Assembly: GCA_009746045.1 (NCBI GenBank)
Contig: RPFO01000082.1
Location: 799,473-863,472, forward strand
DNA: 64,000 bases
Source: Mesostigma viride
Taxonomy: Eukaryota > Streptophyta > Mesostigmatophyceae > Mesostigmatales > Mesostigmataceae
Direction of reading: 5' to 3'
This document shows, one piece after another, positions 22,501 through 32,900 of the stretch; the first letter of the stretch is position 1; every line of letters starts with the position of its first letter. The translations under genes were made by a program, and so were the position numbers. The notes under the pieces are model-generated. The model ran no database searches. It saw only the letters and a list, made by a program, of their open reading frames with translations, and was not told the origin of the DNA.

Positions 22501-24186
22501 TCCATTCATATTCTTCATCCTGAACGACTCGAACACGCGGACAAGATAACGGCAGGTTCGAGCTACCATGGTCCGCATTCTCCCGATTTCTGGCCTGCGC
22601 TGGTTGTCTCCTTGATGTATATACATATTACAAGTTATATACGTTAGGGGCTATGTGCACATGGCGGTTGCGTTATGCGTGGGGGGATTATTAGCAGGCA
22701 TGTGGGTTGATGGGTGGGTGGATGCTGGTTGGCTGGTTGGCTGGTTGGCTGGTTGGCTGGTTGGCTGGTTGGCTGGTTGGCTGGTTGGCTGGTTGGCTGG
22801 TTGGCTGGTTGGCTGGTTGGCTGGTTGGCTGGTTGGCTGGTTGGCTGGGCTGGTTGGCTGGTTGGCTGGTTGGCTGGTGGGCTGGTTGGCTGGTGGGCTG
22901 GTGGGCTGGTGGGCTGGTGGGCTGGTGGGCTGGTGGGCTGGTGGGCTGGTGGGCTGGTGGGCTGGTGGGCTGGTGGGCTGGTGGGCTGGTGGGCTGGTGG
23001 GCTGGTGGGCTGGTGGGCTGGTGGGCTGGTGGGCTGGTGGGCTGGTGGGCTGGTGGGCTGGTGGGCTGGTGGGCTGGTGGGCTGGTGGGCTGGTGGGCTG
23101 GTGGGCTGGTGGGCTGGTGGGCTGGTGGGCTGGTGGGCTGGTGGGCTGGTGGGCTGGTGGGCTGGTGGGCTGGTGGGCTGGTGGGCTGGTGGGCTGGTGG
23201 GCTGGTGGGCTGGTGGGCTGGTGGGCTGGTGGGCTGGTGGGCTGGTGGGCTGGTGGGCTGATGGGCTGGTGGGCTGGTGGGCTGGTGGGCTGGTGGGCTG
23301 GTGGGCTGGTGGGCTGGTGGGCTGGTGGGCTGGTGGGCTGATGGGCTGGTGGGCTGGTGGGCTGGTGGGCTGGTGGGCTGGTGGGCTGGTGGGCTGGTGG
23401 GCTGGTGGGCTGGTGGGCTGGTGGGCTGGTGGGCTGGTGGGCTGGTGGGCTGGTGGGCTGGTGGGCTGGTGGGCTGGTGGGCTGGTGGGCTGGTGGGCTG
23501 GTGGGCTGGTGGGCTGGTGGGCTGGTGGGCTGGTGGGCTGGTGGGCTGGTGGGCTGGTGGGCAGGTGGGCAGGTGGGCAGGTGGGCAGGTGGGCAGGTGG
23601 GCAGGTGGGCAGGTGGGCAGGTGGGCAGTTGGCAGGTGGGCAGGTGGGCAGTTGGGAGGTGGGCAGGTGGGCAGGTGGGCAGGTGGGCAGGTGGGCAGGT
23701 GGGCAGGTGGGCAGGTGGGCAGGTGGGAGGTGGGCAGTTGGGCAGGTGGGCAGTTGGGCTGGTGGGCAGTTGGGCAGGTGGGCAGGTGGGCAGGTGGGCA
23801 GGTGGGCAGGTGGGCAGGTGGGCAGGTGGGCAGGTGGGCAGGTGGGCAGGTGGGCAGGTGGGCAGGTGGGCAGGTGGGCAGGTGGGCAGGTGGGCAGGTG
23901 GGCAGGTGGGCAGGTGGGCAGGTGGGCTGGTGGGCTGGTGGGCTGGTGGGCTGGTGGGCTGGTGGGCTGGTGGGCTGGTGGGCTGGTGGGCTGGTGGGCT
24001 AGTGGGCAGGTGGGCTGGTGGGCTGGTGGGCTGGTGGGCTGGTGGGCTGGTGGGCTGGTCCGCTGGTCCGCTGGTCCGCTGGTCCGCTGGTCCGCTGGTC
24101 CGCTGGTCCGCTGGTTTGCTGGTGTGTTGGTGGTTGGGTTACATGGGTGGAGTGGTAAAGATCACTGGTGCATGCCTGTGGATCAC

Positions 24187-24220
<34 letters not shown>

Positions 24221-24729
24221 GTACCTGCCTGTGTTTGTCCAAGTTTGTACTTATGTCTGTCTATATTTCCACCCATGGATGCCGATGCATGTGTGTAGCT
24301 GCCAGTGAGTGGGGTACTATTGGGTACTCTTGTTGGGGTCCCTGCTGGGTTTTTCCTTCCAAGAGCTGACTGTGCCAAAGTATCTCCCCCTGCTGGAAGC
24401 ACAGGGAGCACATAGATAGCTACATAGCACGTAAATAGCTGCATGCCTCCCAGTAATTGCTCGTCCGTTATGACGCCTCATGACTGCCTTTCGCTAACGT
24501 GGTCATGGTGCACACCGGACCTTGACACTCGTGTCTTTTCTCCTGCCGTTGATTTGCAGCCATGCTGTTCTCAGGCAACCCCCAGCTGTTGGTGTCCATT
24601 ATCGAGGAGACACGGATGCAGCAGCGCACGGCGGAGCTGCTCAGGGAAGCCTCGAACATGCAGCGCAAGCAGACCGAGGCATGGGTTCAAGACAAGGCGC
24701 GGTCCGTGATCGACAAAGACGGTATTTAG
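17516..24729 (+). CDS. mTERF-domain protein (4 exons)
   Basis: The exons are 17516-17727, 17846-18131, 21028-21244 and 24560-24729; phases agree and give 294 aa. Exon 3 (residues about 167-238) carries the family signature: LPLLGSFPQLLRQS, then VRAVIDYLLSLGIPVGKLPSVI and APVLLSFSVKNHMEPAVEYL, which are paired helices with the (L/F)P..L..S and SlGi spacing of mTERF motifs. mTERF proteins bind nucleic acid in mitochondria or chloroplasts and regulate organelle transcription, splicing or translation. Exon 1 (MEFTKTLSGTIWSPL...) is basic and hydroxylated, compatible with an organelle transit peptide. Exon 2 has an acidic stretch. The last exon is charged and helical and lacks the motif. With at most two clear motifs the protein is short for the family, so exons may be hidden in the 2.9-kb and 3.3-kb repeat-filled introns. 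Confidence 0.75.
19003..20908. repeat. 1.9-kb C-rich compound array in mTERF intron 2
   Basis: Successive blocks are CCCCACA/CCCACA units (19003-19520), CCCAC pentamers (19520-19985), CCCAG pentamers (19985-20040), mixed C-runs, more CCCAC (20110-20640), CCCCT (20640-20735) and CCCGA (20735-20905). The plus strand has almost no T and, before 19985, no G. All six frames are open for long distances, which explains the HPTPH and GWGG phantom proteins. Confidence 0.95.
21240..21560 (+). repeat. 79-bp tandem repeat starting at the mTERF exon-3 donor
   Basis: The exon ends GCTGCCG followed by gtaggtgcc. The block GCCGGTAGGTGCCGTGCTG...GGGAGGG recurs four times at 79-bp spacing (starts near 21242, 21321, 21400, 21479) with only a few differences. 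Each copy carries the donor GCCG-gtaggt. This is a near-identical array of candidate 5' splice sites. Confidence 0.9.
22495..22610 (-). mobile_element. Candidate tRNA-derived SINE, copy 1
   Basis: The minus strand reads CAAGGAGACAACCAGCGCAGG, then CATGGTAGCTCGAACC and TGTTCGAGTCG, which resemble pol III A- and B-boxes about 35 nt apart. A diverged relative, sharing CATCCTGAACGAC(T/C)CGA and TCTGGCCTGC, is at 34150-34290 in the same orientation. It lies in mTERF intron 3. Confidence 0.4.
22724..24118. repeat. 1.4-kb array of 8-bp units in mTERF intron 3
   Basis: Blocks of one 8-mer family: GGCTGGTT (to about 22885), GGGCTGGT (about 22885-23560), GGGCAGGT with a few indels (23560-23925), GGGCTGGT again (to 24056), then CCGCTGGT (to 24118). 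The open frames (VGWWAGGL...) are artefacts. Confidence 0.95.
24191..24219. repeat. (GT)n microsatellite
   Basis: About 14 GT dinucleotides downstream of the 8-bp array, still inside mTERF intron 3. Confidence 0.9.
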
Positions 24730-24959
24730 GCCGCCTAAGTTGTTACAACTGACATGCCTTGTGTGGTATGTGGCAAATTGTCTTGCCTCGGTGGGCCCTT
24801 GGAAGCTGCCTTTATATTGTGATCCATCGACCTGCTCTAGGGATCTTGCAGGGCATGCACAACCAGCAGTGCTTTGTCAGAATTAGGTGCGTCAGGTGGT
24901 GTTTGCATCGGACAGGGGTGCTGATTATCGAAAGGCAGCATGCTGCCGGGAGAGTGCAT

Positions 24960-25068
24960 AAGTAAGTAAGTAAGTACTTGCGTGTCATGCGCAAAGGCAT
25001 GCCACGGAGTACTATGCTAATATCATTAATTAGAAAAAATAATTACACAAAAGTTTATACAAATATAA
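24960..25068 (-). mobile_element. 109-bp LINE-A 3' end insertion
   Basis: It is flanked by the perfect 10-bp duplication GAGAGTGCAT at 24950-24959 and 25069-25078. It contains only the family tail: TAAG repeats, CTTGCGTGTCATGCGC, GCCACGGAGTACTATGC and TACACAAAAGTTTATAC. This is an extremely 5'-truncated LINE copy just downstream of the mTERF gene. Confidence 0.85.
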
Positions 25069-25078
25069 GAGAGTGCAT

Positions 25079-25551
25079 CCGAGTTTTCATTGAATCACTT
25101 GAGACCAGCACACAGTGTACCATGACGCAGTAATTATGGCAAGCAAAGGAGTTGTTGTGGTATCAAGTGCACATGCTTGTTAATGAATTACGAACATACC
25201 TCCGTGGGGAGGATATTAAATTAAATTAAATTAAATTGTAACATATCTCCGTTGGGAGTACATGTAGCACATATCCCTGAGAAGGGGCATATGGCTTTAA
25301 ATACATTCTGGGCTACTTCCTGCAAGGGTAGGGTGTAAACTACACCTGCTCTGGGTGCACAAAGTGCACCGGCCTGCACCACTATGAATCTAATTCCAGC
25401 ACCTAAGGCGCAGACTATGTAGGGGGGAAGATCATCATGGCTAAACAATGGCTAAGGCATGGCTTCTCAGCAGAGAGGAGCTCTCTGCGTGCGTAGGCAA
25501 AGCTTGGCTTAAGTCATATTGCATCATGGGAGGATATGTACACACTCACAT
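25079..25551. other. No recognisable gene; short TTTAA-type tail
   Basis: ATTAAATTAAATTAAATT at 25215-25240 follows CCTCCGTGGGGAGG, similar in reverse to 48440-48475 (TCTCCCCATGGAG...TTTAATTTAATTTAA). It may be the 3' tail of another retroelement. Nothing else was seen. Confidence 0.35.
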
Positions 25552-25560
25552 CCCTAGTCA

Positions 25561-26347
25561 ACGAGCCCCCTCCTGTGGGGAAGCGCCCGCGTGTGCAAAC
25601 GTACGGGAAGCACGCCAGACAGGTCCCCTAGGGTAGAGTTGATGTTGATAGATTTTGTAGATAGCGGTTGTAGATAGATTAGACCGGTAGGACTGTTTGC
25701 ATCCATCCATCCATCCATCCATCCATCCATCCATCCATCCATCCATCCATCCATCCATCCATCCATCCATCCATCCATCCATCCATCCATATCCATCCAT
25801 CCATCCATCCATCCATCCATCCATCCATCCATCCATCCATCCATCCATCCATCCATCCATCCATCCATCCATCCATCCATCCATCCATCCATCCATCCAT
25901 CCATCCATCCATCCATCCATCCATCCATCCATCCATCCATCCATCCATCCATCCATCCATCCATCCATCCATCCATCCATCCATCCATCCATCCATCCAT
26001 CCATCCATCCATCCATCCATCCATCCATCCATCCATCCATCCATCCATCCATCCATCCATCCATCCATCCATCCATCCATCCATCCATCCATCCATCCAT
26101 CCATCCATCCATCCATCCATCCATCCATCCATCCATCCATCCATCCATCCATCCATCCATCCATCCATCCATCCATCCATCCATCCATCCATCCATCCAT
26201 CCATCCATCCATCCATCCATCCATCCATCCATCCATCCATCCATCCATCCATCCATCCATCCATCCATCCATCCATCCATCCATCGGGATTAATGCTCCG
26301 TGACTCCCCAACGGGAGCACGAGTCTAATGAATTAATTCATATCCGG
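25561..26347 (+). mobile_element. LINE-B 3' end with a hugely expanded CATC array
   Basis: The coding end (GKRPRVQ-like, 25577-25620) and 3' UTR (GATAGATTAGACCGGTAGGA, then GTTTGCAT) match 47445-47600 closely. Where other copies have 3-4 CATC units, this one has about 146 (25700-26284, one interruption near 25790). The family terminus TTAATGCTCCGTGACTCCCC follows. The flanks CCCTAGTCA at 25552-25560 and 26348-26356 are a 9-bp candidate target duplication. The PSIH and WMDG frames are artefacts. Confidence 0.8.
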
Positions 26348-26356
26348 CCCTAGTCA

Positions 26357-27480
26357 GCAGCCACGAGCTACGAGATAGCCATGGCTGACGGCGGAGCTCA
26401 TAACTTTCACGTTTGGGCACCAAATTCGGCCGTGAATATCACAATCGCTTCGTCTTTCTAAGACGCACACGCAGATCTATTTTCCCGAAGCTATCCAGCA
26501 ATATTATGACGAGCAAACCCTTCTCTACGCAACGCAGCCTGGCGGCTGCGCTGAGCCCTGAAAGTACGTCTGCAGCTCCGGCTGCAGCTTCGCCCTAGCT
26601 CAGGCCCGGAAGGCAGCGGTGCCACTAATCAAGCGCTGGTGGTCGCCCAGGTCCCCCCCGGGCTAGCTCCATCGGCATCGCCTGAGCCCAAGCGCAGTCG
26701 CCCCAGGTGGCGAACCTAGCTAGCTGGTCCGAGCGTGACTTTGGCGTCAACCAGCCCGGCTATTTTCAACAGCCCCCAATCAAGATCCTGGAGGCTGAAG
26801 CACGTGTTTTATGGATCGCACGCCTCGCTCCTTGCCCTGTGCCAGCAGCTCTACGAACCAGATGCGCCTCTGCACAGGAGTCGAGGCCCGGTTTTCCCAC
26901 CGTGGACCTGAACACCTGCCCGGTCTCGGATCTCGTCCTCGCCTATAATTCGGGTTAATTCAGCTCCGCGCTCTCTTCACCCTCCTCCAGCGCTCTGCCA
27001 ACGACCTCTGGGCCGGCCCCCTCCCCCTTGACCGAAGCCACCTTCCGCTCAGGTTAAGGAGGCCATCGAGCAGCACGTGACCGGCCCCAGCCCTCGCTGC
27101 ATGCGAATGACGCAGCCATGGGCGGCACGCTGGCTGCCGAGCTCCCCCTTCTCTCCACCATCTCCATCGCCACCTCCAACATCCTCGCCTCCACCTCAGT
27201 CCACCGCCACCACCGACGCCATCACTGGGCACCGGGCAGCTCCGCGACATCGACAAGCGCCTCCAGGACAACGCCATCGCCATCGAGTGTGCAAAACACC
27301 GCAGGCCGCACCGCCCAGGCGGTGAAGGACATTGCCTGCCGGGCCAGCGGGGTACCTTCTGCCAGCGATGTACCTTCCCCCCAAACCTGGGCCGCCATGC
27401 TGCTATAGCGAACCACACTGGTCACCTCCACCGTACCTATTGAGAGTGCCGAAAGTGTTCACACACCACGAGCGGCATAG
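26357..27480 (+). mobile_element. 5' UTR and ORF1 remnant of a LINE-B relative
   Basis: GCTCATAACTTTCACG...CTTCGTCTTTCTAAGACG parallels the start of the full LINE at 42410-42470. Downstream, discontinuous frames give a proline/alanine-rich segment and QLRDIDKRLQDNAIAIE, similar in style to the coiled part of LINE-B ORF1. No intact frame is left. The extent is approximate. Confidence 0.5.
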
Positions 27481-27780
27481 CGGCCTGCACTTGCGGCAAA
27501 TGTAGAATGTGGAGCAAACACAGCTCATTCATGGCAGCATGAATGAAAGGTGAGATAATTAAACAACGCGTACGCAGTGCATCTGCATTCCCATTGACAC
27601 AGTGCCGCGGATGATATGTGAGAGAAGGCCACGCAGACTAGTGGCATGTGAGCGGGGGACTTGCAGATCCGCTGAGGATCACGACCCGACGGCAATGTGT
27701 TAGCTGGTAAGCTTCTTCAAGGCTGCAGGCCTCAACTTAGAGAGGATGCATGAAAGTTGCCCCGTTGCACAGTGTAAGAT

Positions 27781-27925
27781 CATACGCCGTATAATACGGT
27801 ATTATACGGTATAATACGTTATGCGCTGGTTTTAAGCGCATAATTTTTCATACGTAATGCGTTTTAGCGCATAATGACGCATAATGACGTATAATACCGT
27901 ATAATGCCGTATTTTCCGCGGGTTT
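27781..27925. repeat. Subterminal palindromic repeats of the hAT element, left end
   Basis: Many copies of GTATAATACGG, CGGTATTATAC and GCGCATAATGACG in both orientations. A matching cluster (CGTATAATATCG, CGTATTATACCG) is at 32490-32545 inside the right end. hAT transposases bind short subterminal repeats of this kind. Confidence 0.75.
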
Positions 27926-28195
27926 TTTACGTTTTGCGCGGCTAGGATGCCAGAACGACAGGGCAACGATTTGAAGCCACAGATTTCGTATCTCTACTAA
28001 GTACTGACCCGTCTTAACTTTCACAATTCGACGCGATCTTATTTTGAAATTTCAGTCGGGTACGTACTGCCCACTTCACGGTCCCTTTTTTGGGCGGGAA
28101 TCTGAAGAAATGCAAGGCTTAAGAACTGCGAGCTTTGTTGGCAAAGGCAGAATTGTCACCCGGCCGCAGGCCGCACGTGAGAATTGCGAGCAAAA

Positions 28196-30750
28196 ATGTC
28201 AATGTCTGACGAGGATCGTGCAATGTCTGACGAGGATGGCGAAGACGTCGACTTGTCAAGAACAACGGTGTGGACGTACATCACCAAGCACAGAATTGCC
28301 AAGGGCAACAAGCTGACCAACAACTACGAAATGACCTGCAGCCGATGTTACCGTGCTTGGCGTGGCAGCACGAGCAGGGCAACTGCGCATTTTCTTGGAG
28401 GGGACTTTGCCATCTCGGCTGGAGACTGTCAGTCCCTGCTCGAAGCCGCCCACCGAGCTGCGGCCACGCCTGCTCCAGGCGAAGCTGCAAACCACCAGGA
28501 GGAAGGCGGTTCGTGCCCGCCGTGAGCAGGAGTGCATATCGCAGAAGAGAGGCACATGGCTCGCGCCGATGATGACAACGACAACGGCCTCATCGGAGAT
28601 GAAGAGGACATCGACGTCGACGAGAACGGCGAACAGCTGCCGACCTTCCTGCGAGGTGCCGGGCCCGCATCTGCACTTGGCAAACGCAGGTCGTCCGCCT
28701 CCGGCTCCGGTTCGACCGGACGTGCAACTGCTGACGTCGTCGAGATCAAGTCATCTCAGCCAGCACTGCGCCATGCAGCAGACCATGGCCGCGGCTGTCG
28801 GGCTGGGAAAGCCCGCCATCGACAAGCTGCTTTGCAAGGGGTTTATGTCGGCCGGTATCCCATTCATGCAACGTTGTGAATAACGCGCATTTCAAAGCTG
28901 CTCTGTCCGCCATCAGCCGAGGAGGGGTGCAGTACCTGGCGCCAAGCTCTTATACCATGCGGACCCGGGACGCACCCCTCGTTGCCAAGGACTTGGAGAG
29001 GGACGTCAAGGAGAAGACCCAGCTGGCCACAGGCACGGGAGGGACGTTCATCACGGATGGCTGGAAAGACTGCAGTCGCGAATCTCACATCATGAACGTC
29101 TTCCATCTGCCCACCTTTACATACTTCATCGGATCCGACCACGTGACGGGGCAGGTGAAGTCTGCTGAATTCATGGCAGACCTGGCAGAGCCTCACATCT
29201 TGGCCGTCGGCGCAGCGAACATCGTGCAGGTGATTACGGACACCACAACATCCATGGAGAACATGAAGAAACTCCTCGAGGCATCATTCCCGCACATCAA
29301 TGATCATCTCCAGGTGCTGTGCCCACTCGCTGGACCTGTGTTTCGAGGACATCGGCAAGGAGCCAGCGGTGGACAGGGTCCTGACACAAGTGAACACGGT
29401 GGTGGTATTCGTGCTGGGGCACGAGAAGATCAACAGTTTTTTCATGGGCCTGGACAAGAGCGCCAAGACTCTCAAGAAGTACGCCGACACCCGCTTTGGC
29501 ACCAGGTATATCGCTGTGATTTCATGAGTTATATCCACAATTTGCTACGCCCTCTTTTTTCTCATCATCTTCGCTTAATTCTGCTAGTTTATCATTGCTT
29601 TAATTGAGACACAATCATACTGTTGTTGGCGTGTTACTAATTCCATTTTCACAGTTGTGACGATGGCATCATTTTTTTCATGGCATTGCTGCTTCAGGTT
29701 TTACTCGGCGGAGAGCGTTCACGACGCCAAGACCCGGCTCATGGTCACCTTCGAGGACGAAGAGTTGGTGAAGTATGCCGAGGCGCAGAAGTGGTGGCCC
29801 GCGTTCACGCAGGTCCAGGATATTGTGGGCAGCCCGCAGTTCTGGTCCGGCGTGCGCATGCTCGTTGACATTTTCAAGCCCATGAAGCTCGTGCTCAAGA
29901 TTTTCGACAGCGACAAGCCAGCAACAGGCGAGCTGTACTACATGATGTACGAGCTCCTCAGGCTGTGCAAGACATTCGCGGGCTGCACAAAGACCTGTCC
30001 AAGCAGCTGCAGGTCCTCGTGCGCAGGCGCTGGGATTACATGCATTCCATCATCCACGCCGCTGGCTACGCGCTCAATCCCAAGTACTGGGGCCCTGACC
30101 ACGCACAATATACCATCAAGGAAGTGAGTAAATGGCTAAGTAATTCTTATTTTTCTTCATGGCACGCTATTTGTTATTAGTCCATGGCTAATTTTGGCTT
30201 TTGAGCAATGTGTGGGAAATTGGTATTGAAGGGCTGAAGCCTTCGTTGTCAGTTCCTGAATAGACGTCCTCTAACCTCTTTGCAATCCTTAATTGCACTG
30301 CCACTATTTCCCCCATCGTACTATCCCTCTCCTGCTCAGGTGACAGATGGCCTCCACGCGTGCATTGACAAGATTCATCTGGGCGACAAGGCAGCCTTCG
30401 ACCTGGCCATCAAGCAGTACGAGCAATACACCGACCAGCAGGGTGCATTTGCACAGAGCGACTGCAAGAGGCAGGCACAGGCGCCGGGCATGGTGCCGTA
30501 CCAGTGGTGGCGCACCTGGGGCGGCTCCACGCCCGAGCTGCAGGAGGTGGCGATCAAGGTGCTGGCCCAGCCGGTCTCCTCGGGCTCTGTCGAGCGTGTC
30601 AACAGCGAAGCCGGCTGGATCAAGTCGCTCAAGCGAAACCGCCTGACGCATGTCAACCACAACCGCCTCATCTACGTGCACCACAACCTCCGCGCGATTG
30701 ACGCCATCAAGGATTACGACGATCAGAACACGGTTATTCCATGGGAGTAA
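28196..30750 (+). pseudogene. hAT transposase (BED finger, DUF659-type core, C-terminal dimerisation domain), broken
   Basis: The BED-type zinc finger is TCSRCYRAWRGSTSRATAHF in the first frame (ATG at 28196). After frame breaks near 28450-28540 and 28870, the core reads GGTFITDGWKDCSRESHIMN and VITDTTTSMENMKK (28876-29300), then CCAHSLDLCFEDIGK after another shift near 29310. Introns 29506-29697 and 30124-30339 have good GT-AG ends and restore the phase (GTR-FYSAES and TIKE-VTDGL). A further shift lies near 29970 (FRRRWDYMHS-like region). The last exon holds the hAT dimerisation domain: PYQWWRTWGGSTPELQ, then VSSGSVERVNSEAGWIKS and RLTHVNHNRLIYVHHNLR. Four or more frame breaks mean it is not functional. 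Confidence 0.85.
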
Positions 30751-31129
30751 AGCTTTAATGTGAGCTCGCACCTAAAGGATTGATGCCGACTCACTGAGTG
30801 GGGTAGAGGCCGTAGAGCCCTGCTAGCTCCTGGTCATGGCTATCCATTTGCTGGGTGGCCACTGGCCATAATATGCCAGGGCTGCTTGACCTCAGGCGAC
30901 CGGGAGTTGGTGGATGGTGGGAGGTCTCATCTGCACACCGCTTGAGGCTCAATATAGCAATGCTTTGATGCATGGCTTCTACACTATAGCGCACACATTT
31001 ATCAAGACTGATTGTCTGTGACTAGTGAGGTGTTGTTTATGAGCCTGCAGAAAACAGTTGCACCATGGCAAGGGCAGCATGCAATAGTCAACTACCACAT
31101 GTGTGGTATTTGAATTGATGATGTGTTTA

Positions 31130-31490
31130 ATATGTTGGCCCTATGCTGGCCCACTGCATGCCGGTCCCCTAGTTAGTGCTGGCCAAGTTTAACATGTTGG
31201 CCCCTTGCTGGCCCACTGCACGGTCCCCTAGTTATTGCTGGCCTTTTTACCATGTTGCCCCATGCTGGCCCACTGCATGCACGGTCCCCTAGTTAGTGCT
31301 GGCCTTTTTTAAAACATGTTGGCCCCATGCTGGGCGCTGGCCCACTGCATGCATGGTCCCCTAGTTAGCGCTGGCCATGTTTGACATGTTGGCCCCATGC
31401 TGGCCCACTGCACGGTCCCCTAGTTATTGCTGGCCTTTTTTAACATGTTGGCCCCATGCTGGCCCACTGCACGGTCCCGACAAATTTCAG
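31130..31490. repeat. About 55-65 bp minisatellite inside the hAT element
   Basis: Roughly six copies of ATGTTGGCCCCATGCTGGCC...CACGGTCCCCTAGTTA(G/T)(T/C)GCTGGCC with length variation. Confidence 0.85.
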
Positions 31491-31798
31491 TTATTAAGTG
31501 AGACAACTATTCCTGGAAATAAACACAATTGTGAATACAGTACTATGCACACTTGCAGATGCACACATTATGCACACCACATGCACTATCTTAGTTGGGG
31601 ACTTCAGTGCCGTCCGTGGTCCCCCAACGGGGACACGAGATTAATTAATATTAATTAATTAATGCACACCACGAGTCACACACCTGTAGTCACATGCAGC
31701 TCAGTATATTCACATAGCATCGCACCATGCAAACATACTACATGCATTAATTGTATACTACTGTAGTATTTGCGTGCATGCACAGCCACACATATATA

Positions 31799-31861
31799 TT
31801 AAAATATATAATTACTTGCATCAAAGTGAAGGCACCCAAGTAAACATAACCAATATAAAGC
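31799..31861 (-). mobile_element. 63-bp tail of the RLE-type LINE inside the hAT element
   Basis: TTAAAATATATAATTACTTGCA and the following bases align with the 3' end of the RLE-type LINE at 4326-4395. It is flanked by CACATATATA at 31789-31798 and 31862-31871. The flanks are AT-rich and simple, so the duplication is less certain than others here. Confidence 0.5.
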
Positions 31862-31926
31862 CACATATATACACATACACACAATTATGCATGCGCACGT
31901 TTACATTCTCAGTATTACATGCAATA

Positions 31927-32330
31927 TGTGACACAACTGCTTGAAGATGCAGGGCTTCTGGGACTATCCGTACTCCGCGCCCGCATGATTGACAAGGAGA
32001 AATGGGCTGCCATCTGCGATAAGCACCTCCCCGAGGGGTATGCTCCTGTTTTCTCCCCACGGGCCCCGCGGCCCGTTGCTAGCCAGGGTAGAAGTCCGCA
32101 GGTGGAGGTTATTGGTCCTGAGGATAGCCGCTACACTACCGCCTCGTCTGCCATTACAGTAGAGGACAGCTCGGATGAGGATTCCATCCCCATCTAGTGC
32201 TTAACGGTTGGGGGATGATGCAGACGATATTTGTCTAAACTTTTGTGTAATTATTTTTCTAATGAGATTAGCATAGTACTCCGTGGCATGCCTTTGCGCA
32301 TGACACGCAAGTACTTACTTACTTACTTAC
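31927..32330 (+). mobile_element. 404-bp LINE-A 3' fragment inserted in the hAT element
   Basis: It carries the last ~90 codons of the LINE-A frame (LLEDAGLLGLSVLRARMIDK... to EDSSDEDSIPI, stop near 32196), the 3' UTR and a CTTA-repeat tail. TTACATGCAATA stands at both 31915-31926 and 32331-32342 as a 12-bp target duplication. The insertion is therefore younger than the hAT copy. The terminal coding part is nearly identical to 37997-38270. Confidence 0.9.
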
Positions 32331-32734
32331 TTACATGCAATACATCGATCGTGTCCACAATGTCCACCGTATAGAGTATAGCCGAGGGTAGGGCAACCTT
32401 GGATTATGTCCAAAACAGTGTTAAAAACATGTGGATTGATGGTGGGTGTCTTAAAATGTGTAAAATCAGAGTGTTCTGAGTGTGTCCGTACGATAACGTA
32501 TAATATCGTATTATACCGTATCATACCGTATTATACATTATACTCCACCGTGACCGCATAACGCGTATAACGTACGATCTTACACTGCCGTTGCATAAGC
32601 CGAGACATGTGACGTAGGCAGCGGAGACTGGTGGAGTAAAGCGAAGGAGCGGGGGACACATGTGTGGAAGGTGGAGCAGCATTAGCGACGGTGTGGGGAT
32701 AGGGGCGATATGGGTGGAGATTATGCTTCAGACG

Positions 32735-32900
32735 CTTATATATAGATTGCACAGGCGTTGGGAGGTCAACACAGTCACGCACTTCCGCTGGGCAGTCGCG
32801 GAGCACAGTTAATACATGAATATAGTTGTCCCGCTTATAAAATCCATGGATCCATGGGGGTTAATACTCCGTGAGTCCCCAACAGGAGCACGTGAATTAG
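32735..32900 (+). repeat. Dispersed repeat with a LINE-B-like tail, copy 1
   Basis: TATAGATTGCACAGGCG ... GGGCAGTCGCGGAGCACAG ... TTAATACATG recurs at 33985-34085 with changes. It is followed by GGGGTTAATACTCCGTGAGTCCCC, the LINE-B terminus motif. It is not a gene. Confidence 0.5.

Larger units (their letters stand above)
27770..32587 (+). mobile_element. Complete hAT-superfamily DNA transposon
   Basis: The left end CAGTGTAAGATC (27770) and right end GATCTTACACTG (to 32587) are perfect 12-bp terminal inverted repeats. The flanks CCGTTGCA at 27762-27769 and 32588-32595 are an identical 8-bp target duplication, the hAT signature. Inside are a degraded transposase (28196-30750), subterminal palindromic repeats at both ends, a minisatellite and two later LINE insertions. 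Total length is 4818 bp. It is immobile unless served in trans. Confidence 0.93.

Noticed and set aside
22655-24369. 551-codon frame of VGWWAGGL repeats
   Set aside because: It is an artefact of the 8-bp array, open in three frames on the plus strand.
25554-26320. MDGW and PSIH repeat proteins
   Set aside because: They arise from the CATC array in the LINE 3' UTR, with equivalent frames on both strands.
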